DNA of 64,000 nucleotides from Colias croceus (Eukaryota; Arthropoda; Insecta; Lepidoptera; Pieridae): contig NC_059556.1 in the NCBI RefSeq assembly GCF_905220415.1, forward strand, positions 1,562,501-1,626,500, read 5' to 3'. The first letter of the stretch is position 1, and every line of letters begins with the position of its first letter. Shown here one piece after another: positions 31,996-42,772 of the stretch. The notes under the pieces are model-generated. The model did not search any database. It saw only the letters and a list, made by a program, of their open reading frames with translations, and had not been told where the DNA came from. The translations under genes were made by a program, and so were the position numbers.

Positions 31996-33878
31996 TAAAC
32001 ACTTGACCGTAATTTGAAGCTTACTTATTGAGACCTGTTTGTTACCCACCTGGTGTACAATATATGGACGCCAATGTGAATTTGAATAGGTACATAAGTA
32101 TTACTACTATTAGTACTTATTTCTTTATATTTTGAAAGAGTAAGGTGTGCAGATAGTATACCAATAAATCACACAAATTTTTATATTATTATATTAACAA
32201 TCCCAGATGAAAAGTTAATCAAATAAGAACCAAAAAGTAAATCATAATGATTAAAGGTATTAGAACTTATGAGATTGGTTCATGCGTACCTTAGTTAACC
32301 TTTTGGGCTTGAAAACTTAAAGTTACTACAATTTCCACTATCTTTAGCGTAAATCTGCGAAAGAGCAAGTAACGACTTTTATTTACGCATTTAGATGTTA
32401 CTTACAAAATTAAACAACAGCTCATCACCGACGAAGCAAGAATACCTCAAACTCAAACCTTTATTTATTCAATTATTAGACTTCTGTAGAAGCACCATTG
32501 AATCATCATAACTTAGATTTACCAGCTGTTTCAACTCACACAGTTCTAACCCAACCTGCTACTAGCGGACAAGTAGAGACCTTGGTCTTTACTTTTAGGG
32601 TCAGAAATAAATTGAAAAGGTCATCCCTTGGATAAGGTAATAAAATAAACCAGGTAAGCGGTTTAAATTATAATACAGATATGTAACATCCAACCAAAGC
32701 GTGCGGTGTCTATTAATGTTTAGAGCCAACGCCACCGATCATAATATAAACATGGCTGGTACTTTCAGTGCAATGCATGAATTATTTATTTAAAACTGAT
32801 AGGTTATAAACTCTGTACCGGAAAAATATAATGAACTCAAGAAGTTAGAGACTAAAATGATAAGAGCTTATCTGTGTCCCAAACCTGCAATTACTACAGC
32901 TAAGTACGTTAAGTTTTAAACAAATTAATTTTAAGATATAGTTATGATTTACATCAGAACTTATATACCGATAGTCTCGGGACTACATAACGTGACTTAT
33001 TTATAATAATAGTGTTTGTGCATAACACTAGGCCATCAACAGCTATATGAACGTCAGATAGGAAATGAGCCAAATTTATCCAGTAAGTAACAAAGGTTTT
33101 TGACTATACTTATTCTAATTCAACCAACTTCTACTAGCTACTCCGTATGTCTTTTGGGTAGACGGAGGCAAATAGGATTTTTCTTCCGACTATAACATTT
33201 GATATTTGGAAAATGTACTCCACATTTTCATACCTTCAGAGTCAGATTCTAGTGGTGCAGCACTAAACACTGTATTAGGTGGATGGTGCTGCTGACCGGG
33301 CCTTAAGTTCTGCTTTCCAGAATACCTTCGCCCTTCTCGGTGCTACTACTACTGAAATAGCAGTACTCTTACACGTCGTTCAGGCCTCGAACTGACTAGG
33401 ATTTCTCATATTATCGTTACAACCCTCGCTCACTCTAACGAGAACAAATTATCGCTGAGGAATTCTGCTGCAGGACAATGGCAAGAGATTATTATGCATT
33501 ATTATGTTCAGGAATATGGTGCGTTCTGAATACTATCGTCGTCTGAAGGTATCTCCTTTCGATTAGATCGGTGCAGATCTGATCCCATTTTTGTTCCGTA
33601 GGAATGCTACGACTGCCTAAACGTTAAAACGGGACAAAGAAAGTTGCCCTGAATATGGTCGGTTGTTCCAACATCCCTAATATGGCTAGCTTACCTTAGT
33701 TACCCCTTGATTGTAACTGCTACCAATGGAGGCACTGCTCGTGGGTTGTCCACAGCTTTTCGAGTGCAAAAATGAAGAACTGAACTCGAGGGGAGCTATG
33801 TCGAATGAATCTGTTTTAAGATTATGAAAGGACAATTGGTTGTGGATGCGAAGACAGGACGTTACTTTAGTCATGTGT

Positions 33879-34165
33879 GACCACCACGAGAGGCAGCCAC
33901 GGACAGTGATATAGTAAGAACTAAACTAGCAAAGTTTAGTTGGCTTACCAGACTTTGTCATGTTTTAAATGCAGTATATCATCTGTATAGCATTGCATTT
34001 ATGACCATTGATAAACTTAATTCAACCGCAACCTCGAGAAGCAGGCACGGATATCGATATAGCAAGAACTAAACCAGAAAGGTTTAGTTCGCTTATCTGG
34101 TATCTTTGTAATGTAGGTAGTTTCAAAAGCCGTATAGTCTGTATTGCATTGAATTTATTGCCCCC
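33879..34165. repeat. Diverged tandem repeat, two copies, conserved hairpin
   Basis: Two units about 148 bases apart share CACGGA..., ATAG(T/C)AAGAACTAAAC and GTTTAGTT. Each folds into a 9-base stem with a 5-base loop: 33919-33927 with 33933-33941, and 34067-34075 with 34081-34089. The closing pair is T-A in one and C-G in the other. The second unit ends at a run of 12 C at 34161-34172. The short frames here are not genes. Confidence 0.6.
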
Positions 34166-35156
34166 CCCCCCCTTCAAATCAAAGAAATGTGAAGTCATCT
34201 GGCAGAGCTTCCTCGTGAAGGGTAGGGGTTCCAAGTAATATCTAATAATAAGAGGCTTTTGTTTGGAAGGATTGACCTTCCGTTATTAATTATCCTCTAT
34301 CCTTAGTAACTCAATAGTCAGAATTCACAGCACTCGTTGAGTACTTAAACGTTTTACGTTAATAGTTGCATATAAGTTTATTATATAATATAATAATCCT
34401 GGTGGGATGACAAGAAACTTGTCTAAGCAAATGATTATCCTAATCCCTCAGCGATTTATTGTTTGAGCCCTGAAGAAAAACTCATGGGTGCCATAATGAG
34501 GCTAAATGGGTTGATAAACGAGTCGAATAAATTGCCTACAAGACCGGGCAACTAAAGTAGGCCTATGAGAGGTCAACTATACATAACCAATCGTAATTTG
34601 TTACATTCAATAGCTTTGCGATTAAAAAATCTCTTCAGGTGTTTTTATGTGAAAATTGGTCGGCTAGTGCCATGGAATTACGATAACAAATATACCGTTG
34701 ACACAAGGCTTGGTGACAATCCTGGAAACCACCGCCACAAATCATCTGCGAGATGATATTTGATCCGACTCGCCTCCCTTTGTTGTGATTCTCTGCATTG
34801 TGAGGCTCTGCATTGGTAAATACAATTGGTTCAAGTTCCAGTTTCCATAATTGATAAACCAATGGTGGTTTCCTGATTAAATAAGCGTAAGCTAACCTTT
34901 TAGGATACAAAGTATTCATTTCATGCGCCCATTATTTAACGTCTCTTACCTATTTTATTGTATTTATAAGGTTATATTACTATACTTATATTGTATAGAT
35001 GGCCCACTGTGAATTAGATTTCAAAACTTTTTTCTACCTACCTTAGAAGAGTGAAGATCCGTTACTGTCATCTCTAAAACTTTCGTGGGTCCTCGTTGAC
35101 GAAAGCAAATATCTATGATCATTTTAATGATCAATCCTTTGTATATTTGCACCAAC

Positions 35157-35340
35157 CGCAATCAAAGCCCCGCGAGGGCCGATATATATTTGCACCATTT
35201 CCCCGTTAGGGACGGTCGTAATCAAAGCCCCGCGAGGGCTGATATATATTTCCACCATTTCTCCTTGAGGGCGGTTGTAATCAAAGCCCCGCGAGGGCTG
35301 ATATATTTGCACCTATATCCCTGCGAGCGACGGCTGCGCG
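35157..35340. repeat. Three-unit minisatellite
   Basis: Three units of about 60 bases, each with AATCAAAGCCCCGCGAGGGC and TGATATATATTT followed by a CACC-containing spacer. The GCGAGGG motif continues in degenerate form to about 35445. The open frames on both strands simply translate the repeat. Confidence 0.85.
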
Positions 35341-35459
35341 AGGGATGTTTGTAATTTGAAATAAGTAGGGCCTTCCCAAAAATACTTAATAGTCACCCTG
35401 CGAGGGTGGGTTTAACCTGGCTAACGAACCTAACCTGCGAGGAGTAGCGGTTAAACCTA

Positions 35460-36590
35460 GCGGCCACATTTATGTAATCTTCTTCGAGCAAGATTTAAGG
35501 TGCTAATATAAAATTAGAAGTTAATAATCATTTAAAATAATAATATAGCAATTAACAAGGTACTTTAACTTATTTTCCAATGCTAGTAACAGCTGTCCAG
35601 GATGAAATAAGAATTGATTTGACAATGGTAATTAATTGTTATGTATATATAAAAAGAAGGCTTTAACTATTTAATACAGTCAAAATTCAAATCATTTACA
35701 CAAAATTTTTAAAATGAACTTCGATTCATATTCAATTTAGTTCATACAATCGATGTCACATTCAGTTGCTTTATATCCGTTAACATTCCTTACGAACGCA
35801 GCCATACGTGGCCATACCATCGTAGGATGGTTTTATTGCCACAAAATAATCTCCGCTCACCCGCAATTTTTTACTTTTTGTCAAGGTGTACAAGTTTATA
35901 ATATTATTCTAAAACGTTAGAATATGTGAATAGTAAATCCTTTGAAATGTCTCTAAATTTAATTTCTAATTAAGGTATCTCGATAACTATACGAAAACGT
36001 CCCTTTCCAAACTAGAGAATTTAAATGTAAAATTTTGGCACTTACTCGTTTTAACCAAAAATTTGCATCATTTGGAACATAGGAAACGTAATATAAATAA
36101 AAGTAATTTTCAAACCAAAATTGCCGTGTGTAATACCTATGTCTATCTTTGCTTAAATACGGATCAGATTAATACTCATAAAAGGACACGTATAGACTAC
36201 GGATACTTTTAAATATGTGGTACGTTCATGGTACCTACTGAACATGTGCATTGTGCGTATTCCATCATTATTCAGATGAGCGGCTAACTCCCGGACGATT
36301 TATAACATATCACGACATGTTCGGACACGTCGTGATTCGTGCAATTACGCTAACATCAATTTGTTCCTGTTATAATACCTATATAATTTGTTCTTTGAGC
36401 TGACTCATCTCGTTCGATAATTTTTAGTAATAAACTATACTCCGAACCGTTCCTAGTGATAACGACAAGGATTGCATGCCTGTTAAGCTTTGAGTTGGCT
36501 CATAGGATTAGCCTTGGATTTATCCATACTTACTATTAATAATATTCACTTGTAACCTTGTAATAAAAACACATTAAAAATGAAATAAAA
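35460..36590. other. Intron sequence, no feature seen
   Basis: AT-rich part of the long intron without recognised repeats or open frames. Confidence 0.4.
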
Positions 36591-36598
36591 TAAAAATA

Positions 36599-37117
36599 TC
36601 TATATATAAAAGAGAGGGTATTTGATATATTTAGTCAATATCAAATAATCACAAAAGTAATATTAACGATACGAGTAAAGCCGAACGGTAAATCCGTTAA
36701 AATATGCTTTACTCACAGTATTAGAAATTCAAATATTCATTAGTATATATTGCATTATAAAATATTTCAAAAGAAAAGTTACTATTTCACGTAAAATGTA
36801 ACGGTTGTATCGTTAATTTTAAATATCTTTATGCATGCTATTAAGTATTTAAAGCATATTGAAAAATAAACTATTGCTGAAGGATTCACTAAAAGACCTC
36901 AGCATTTTAAATAAAGTCCAACGGATATACCGTTGATTTAAAAGATTTTGCTCATTTTTAAGTAAAATATCATGACAATAGATGTAAAAATAACTCACTG
37001 TACCGATCCGACGGGATACACTTTTTCACACTTTTAGCACTTGCAATATGCAATACTTAATACTTAATAGCACCAAGGTTGTAGTCTTGTAGACAACCTT
37101 CTCGCGGCGGAAGCTAG
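36599..37117 (+). mobile_element. Helitron-like element, 519 bp
   Basis: Starts TCTATATATAAAAGAGAGGG after A and ends TTCTCGCGGCGGAAGCTAG. It contains three palindromic units of the form AACGG-(6)-CCGTT (near 36684, 36799 and 36919, the middle one degenerate). No coding capacity. Confidence 0.65.
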
Positions 37118-37118
37118 A

Positions 37119-37300
37119 CGCCAATGAAGAAGATCTAGCGCCTGCACATTATCGTGCGCCGGCCGCGCCACCTGGTGGGAGGTGTGCCGTGTGCGAAAGA
37201 GATAGCATATATACAACGAGAAAGAGAGGGAAAATAGGCGGAAAAAGCTAGGTACCTTCTCAATAAGTAAGCTTCAAATTACGGTCAAGTGTTTAATTAT
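37119..37300 (-). repeat. Right arm of the inverted duplication
   Basis: Inverted match to the block at 31746-31904, followed by a match to 31994-32032 (TTAAACACTTGACCGTAATT). It begins just after the CTAG end of the preceding Helitron-like element. Confidence 0.8.
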
Positions 37301-37751
37301 AGTTTTGACAGTCACACTGTAGAGACTGCAAATGTGTGTGTAAACTCTTTATGGTTGGCACATTTGTGACTAGCGTAAAAAAAAATTCGCGTTTTTCTGA
37401 TGAAATACATCCGTAAACAGCACAATATCTAACCATTTTCTACGAAAAACGATAATCACAAATCCAAAATAATAAAATTGCTTTAAGTCAATTTGATTAA
37501 TGTTGTCAATCTTCGTTGCGTTTCGTCTAAAGACGTCGTTGGTATCGTCCTTGCGGGGAAATGGGTACCATAACATGTCTGATCGTGCGGGGTGAGGTAA
37601 GTGTTTAATTTTGGCGGGAGGCGGAGAGTGTCCGTTCTGTAGCGTTTAGCTACTATTAAAGTAAGTACATATTATAAATGACACAAGAAAGAGGCTCTCG
37701 AAAGGTATATTTTTGTTGTTTCATTACTGCTCCGCTCCTATTGCACTTTCT

Positions 37752-38024
37752 GACTGGCCGGTTGGCTTGGTTGGTAGTGGCCCTGCCTTCCAAGCCAGAG
37801 GTCGTGGGTTCGATGCCCACCCGGGGCAAATATTTGTGTGATGAACATTAGATGTTTGCTCTGTGTCTGGGTGCTAATTATCTATATAAGTGTTTATTTA
37901 AAATTATATATGTATGTTTATCATCCATCTAGTTTCCATAACACAAGCAAAAGCTTAGTATGGGATCAGATCGTGCCATGTGTGAAAATTGTCCCTTAAT
38001 ATTTATTTATCTAATCATTATTTA
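37752..38024 (+). mobile_element. SINE with tRNA-Gly head
   Basis: Third copy, nearly identical in the head to the one at 4.8 kb, with one B-box change (GGTTCGATGCCC). Confidence 0.85.
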
Positions 38025-38268
38025 TTTCTAACATATCTATTTCTATCATATTTCTAACGTATCATCATACTGGTCAATTATCAAATTTGGACAAGTCCTG
38101 AAGTAGAACTCCTGTTATCCATAACTACAAAATAATTTTAAACAAATTTATCTGTAGAGCTTAGTTTCCAATATCCAAAATGGCTGAACAAACAACATAA
38201 AGGTTAAGTACTAAAAACTTCTTAGTATTCGCATGTGCACAGTATTATTTACAAATTAAACATTGTCT

Positions 38269-38418
38269 GTCTTACCACAAAAAAAACTTTAGACAGGGTT
38301 TAACTTTAAACGCGGGTTCTCTTTAATCTGGTTTTATCGTATTTCACATAGACAACTATTAAAGTGACAGATCCCTGGTTTCAAGTTAGACTGTGTTTAA
38401 ATAGTTTTGTGGTAAGAC
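38269..38418. mobile_element. Short MITE, 150 bp
   Basis: Inverted ends GTCTTACCACAAAA and TTTTGTGGTAAGAC, with a second inverted layer (CTTTAGACAGGGTTTAAC and AGTTAGACTGTGTTTAAAT). The target duplication is unclear. Confidence 0.65.
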
Positions 38419-39375
38419 CATATTAATTATCTATCTATTAACGTGTTTACCCAAACATCTCTCGACCTATCGATAACCGGTTGTAACAAGTTAGTCATAT
38501 GCCTGAATTTGTTTTAAATTGGTCATTATATTTTTATATACTGATAAATAATTAAAAGGTCACTTGGTCATTTGTGGTCTGACAATCTGTTTCTATTAAG
38601 AATGGGTCTAATGACCCTATTAAAAAGTACCAAGTATATATTATTTTATTTATTTATTTGGTTTTTGCATTTAATAAAATCATTTTATTTTAGTGCCAAC
38701 TAGGAGCGTTCAAATCACTTACTGGAGAACTTATTCTAATGCAAGTAATAAGAATAAAAAATATATATTACGCGTACCACCAGAAATCATCTAAGTATCT
38801 TTCTATACTTTAGGTTTGATTTTTGAAGAAAGTAGGCTATGTTTGATGCGGAGTCTTCGACATTTTAATTTAAAAATTGGGTCCAAATAACTGCTATTAT
38901 TAAGGCTAATCTCAGCAATTAGATTGGGACTATGGTGACTGGAAAAGTTTTTAAACGATTACACCAAATTAACAGATAGGTATGTTTTCTATGTATATGT
39001 ACTATGTAATAAGTATCCGCAGTTTCTTTAAAATACTTCTTTCCAATGCAAGAGATGGCAATTTAATTGAAGATACACCCAATGGAATATATTTGTATCA
39101 CAAGAAATATTGTTGCAACTTTTACATTTGTATTAATTAATATCGAATAATTATTAGAACATATTTTTAATTACATATTATATTGATGTGTAGTGTGAAT
39201 TGTAATATTGCAAATAAATAGTGATAAAATTTTATCACTAAAGGAGCGCGTCACAAAAACAGTAGGTAGATATAAAGATGAAAATACTGTAAAAAACACA
39301 TGATTGATAATTAAATGTCGTGTTATTCACATGTTTTTAATATAAAAGCCGGCTTTAAAACCGTTAAAAACTCAC

Positions 39376-39475
39376 AGTGTCCGTTAACAAAGATACATCC
39401 CCTTGGATACAAAACAGTGTCTGCTAGCGATAACCCGACCACGGCGAAAAGGCAGGCGGCGATAAATAATTTCAT
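39376..39475 (-). CDS. Secreted TIL-type inhibitor, exon 1
   Basis: The ATG at 39475 opens MKLFIAACLFAVVGLSLA, a clear signal peptide with likely cleavage before Asp19. The mature start DTVLYPRGCIFVNGHC holds the first two cysteines; the second is completed across the splice. The donor ACT|GTGAGT matches the consensus. This start is chosen because it is the only ATG preceding the signal peptide and lies about 50 bases after a TATA/initiator promoter. Exon 2 is at 30918-31117. Confidence 0.85.
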
Positions 39476-39525
39476 TGTGTTTTTCAATTTAGTCGGGTTG
39501 CAATCTTGGTGAAGACGCCGATTAT

Positions 39526-39560
39526 ACTGACCAGTCTCTAGATGGGTCAGGTTTTATATA
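39526..39560 (-). promoter_or_regulatory. TATA box and initiator of the TIL-type gene
   Basis: On the minus strand TATATAAAA (39552-39560) lies about 25 bases upstream of TCAGT (39526-39530), the arthropod initiator. The inferred start site lies about 50 bases before the ATG. Confidence 0.7.
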
Positions 39561-39773
39561 CTTGTTATTGTACTATTATTTATTTTTAATAGTGTCAATG
39601 CTGATGTTATTAATGGACGGGTTCTGTACAAATTTACTTTATATGGAAACATTATTAATAGAATTGTAGAGTCAATTAATTTTACAAAGAAAATAATATA
39701 ACAATAACAATTCTGAACTTTAATTCAGTTTTAAAGGGGTTCCGTATAAATTTACTTTACATGGAAATATTTT

Positions 39774-40031
39774 AAAATGTGAATTTAGAGACATAAGCGC
39801 CCTGGTGTTGAGGTCTTCTACTTGAAGGATGTCCAGATCTTTTTGAACTTCGTCTCTCCAATGGTGACGAGGTCGGAAGACGGGGCGCCTACCGATCGGC
39901 TTGCTCATGTACACCCTCTTCGCAGCGCGATATTTTGGCATCCTTTCTAGGTGACCGATCCATAGAAGGCGAGCAGCTTTTGTCTCACCAATAATGTTGG
40001 GTTCACGGATAACACGGATAAAATTTAACAA
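39774..40031 (-). pseudogene. Non-LTR reverse transcriptase C-terminal fragment
   Basis: The minus-strand frame contains RLLWIGHLERMPKYRAAKRV, then RPRHHWRDEVQKDLDIL. This is the stretch typical of the C-terminal end of insect endonuclease-reverse transcriptases (LWxGHxxRMxxxRxAKxxY ... RWxDxVxxDL). It has no upstream polymerase domain, so it is a dead fragment. Confidence 0.75.
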
Positions 40032-40280
40032 TCAAAATTCTACTATTATTATTTTTGAAGTATTAAATGAAATTTACATATTAACTATGTCTTAAAATTA
40101 AAGAATACCTTACACCACAAGGACAACTATGATAATATGCTACGGTTGGACACTTTAGATTTTAGAATAATATGCTAGGGTAGGTGTAGAGTCACCACGT
40201 GGTCGTGGGTTCTAATTCCGCATCAGGATCAAATATTCTTTAGAATCTTTCAAGAATTTTACATAAGGAATAAAATAAAA

Positions 40281-40410
40281 ATAAAATAAAAATCATTTAT
40301 TGAACAAGCTTCCTTACATCAGAATATAGACCCCAGACTCCCAATATAGCTTTCGCTGTGTTTCAGGAGTCTGTGCCTTCCCGATACATTACATCAGAAT
40401 AGTTCAATAG
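40281..40410 (-). mobile_element. Probable retrotransposon 3' end
   Basis: An A-rich AAAATAAAAATCATTTATTG is followed by a GC-richer block (CAGACTCCCAATATAGCTTT, CAGGAGTCTGTGCCTTCCCG). On the minus strand this resembles an untranslated 3' end with a polyadenylation signal. No coding part. Confidence 0.4.
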
Positions 40411-40721
40411 TAATTAGTTACAAAAGAAAAATTTTACTTAATGTTGACAGATGAAAAATAATAATAAATTATAATAATATTTAAAACAATTTAGTTCCAT
40501 AATAGCAAATAGAATAAATAAGACAATTAAAATAATTAATAAAATTAAAACAATTAATACAATCAAAATAATTATTTGACTAGTTAGTATTATTAGGAAG
40601 TTAGGAAGGAAAGGAACTTTGTGTAAAGAAACGTATTCTAAAGTAAGTAGAATACGTTTCTACAAATATATACGCATATATTTATAGGTTTTTGAAAGGA
40701 CAACATTTTGGGACGCCAAGA

Positions 40722-40912
40722 CGCTCGCGGCTTCGCCCGCTTTGTAAAACCTAATAAATTATATACTAAAACCTTCCTCTTGAATCACTCTATCTATTAA
40801 AAAAAACGCATCAAAATCCGCTGCGTAGTTTAAAAGATTTAAGCATACAAAGGGACATAGGGACATAAGGACAGAGAAAGCGTCTTTGTTTTATACTATG
40901 TAGTGAAGATCA
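40722..40912 (-). mobile_element. Helitron-like short repeat, family D
   Basis: Body GAATCACTCTATCTATTAAA and GCATCAAAATCCGC in the minus orientation; the terminal CTAG is lost (ACGCTCGCGGCTTCGCCCGC at the 3' end). Confidence 0.65.
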
Positions 40913-40914
40913 TC

Positions 40915-42770
40915 CCAAACATTCAAAAGATTGAAAAATAAGTAAACAATACTGGTTGTCCTGGTAATATATAAAATTTAAATACACGTTATGAATACAA
41001 AGATGTATCATTAGTGACAATAAGGAAAGATCGATTTAAAATAAAATTAGGCCATGAAATGAGCAATTTTCAATATAATAGTAATATAATAGATAATAAT
41101 ATTATTCAATATTATATTATATTGAGTTAACATAATATTATTGTATATGAAATGCATTTTCTAAATTTTTCGTTGCGGTAATTGTCTTCAAGTTGCATAC
41201 AATTATAAAAAATCAGGTTATTATACCATATTTTTAAATAATGTAAAATTTTCAATGGAATTTTCTTTCATGATAACATTAAATGTAAAAAAAATATTTA
41301 AAGAATAAACTTAAGTACAAAAATAGTCTGGAATAAAACAAATACCATGATAACTCTTACTCCACCTAGTTAAAAAATATTTACTTACCATTAATAAATA
41401 ATCCGCCATTTTCCTGGCCCGACAGGTAAACTAGCATAGAACCAGTCTGCGATCGTGACCTGCTTCCAATATTGATATACCATTGTTTATTGTTTATATC
41501 TTGTTAACACGTGATCCGAATCATAGGAAATATCGATTTAAATGTTAATTTTGTGACATTAGTCGAATGTATGGGGTTTGGATAAACTTTAGAAGTTTGG
41601 GGTTGTAATTTCAAAATAAAATATATTGTTTGTAGTAGCGCAAAATAGGTTACTTACAAGCTAATGACTTCGATTGCATTCTAATTTTAAATATGAATAA
41701 TTTTCTAATCTCAAAACACTCAAAAATATTTATAGAAATCGGTCCAACCATGGAATTACGAAATTAGACAAACACAGAAGAAATTATATCCAGATAATGC
41801 AGAATTTTCTTACGGAAATCGCATTTCAATATATTATGTAGTTACATACTTCATACACATTTTTTTTAAATTCCGAATAGAGGTTTATTGGGGTTTTAAA
41901 CACTTTGAGAGGGTTTTTGAACTCTTGAGTTTAATAAAACTGCACTGATATTTAGAGAGCGAATAAACAATGCGCCAATTTTATATTCAAAAAAATATGT
42001 TGATAGGAACCAAGTAGGTACATAGAATGTTAATAAATTAAATTGTGACTATGGAAACAACTAATTTAATTCATCTCATTTAGTCCTTGACCACGATAAA
42101 GACATCTTATTTGTGGCAAATATATTAAAATTTAAACGCTCTCTATAAAACTTTCGCCAAGTTTAAAAATAATAAACCAATTGAAAACAAGATATTCCCG
42201 TTCGGAATCGCAAATAGCCGATTTGAATTCCGTTATATTGATAATATTGAAACCAGTCCTTAGCCGACAGAGTTAAAAAGAAAAAAATATATTTTTAAAA
42301 CATGCAATAATAATAAAACACTTAACCCTAACGTTGTTTATCTTAAAAGCTTTATTCAAAACCATTTAAGTACAAAATAATATTACACACTTATTTACCG
42401 TAACGTGGATTGTAGCAGTAAATTACATTTGTTATCAAAATTTAATGCCTTTCAAATAAATAATATCAATTTAGAATTTCATGAATTTTGCATAATAAAT
42501 CATCAGGCGCATTAAAATGATTTAAATCTCTTTGTATCTTTATAAATGAAACATGGGCTTTACATCTGATAATCGACAAAAGGTTATTTATTTACATGAC
42601 TCTAATTTCAGAGTATAGGTATTTATAGCAGAGGTAAATAAAAATGCGTGTAATAATTTTAATCAGTCTGTATTTTTAAATAACGTATCCATACAGTTAC
42701 AATCTACTTGAGGCCTAGCTTAAACCAAACTTAGAATTATAATCACATTATTGGAACACAATTTTACAAC
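40915..42770. other. Intergenic, no gene seen
   Basis: AT-rich spacer between the inhibitor gene and the chitinase 3' end, including an AT palindrome region at 41068-41150. It likely contains the chitinase 3' untranslated region at its right edge. Confidence 0.5.
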
Positions 42771-42772
42771 AT

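Larger units (their letters stand above)
31118..39375 (-). other. 8.3 kb intron of the TIL-type gene
   Basis: Inferred from the donor ACT|GTGAGT and the acceptor CCCAG, which join in frame at a cysteine codon. It holds Helitron-like copies, a complex inverted repeat, a tandem hairpin repeat, a minisatellite, a SINE and a MITE. Between 32040 and 33875 I see no recognised repeat; from about 32900 it is richer in G and C than most of the window, but without open frames. Confidence 0.75.
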
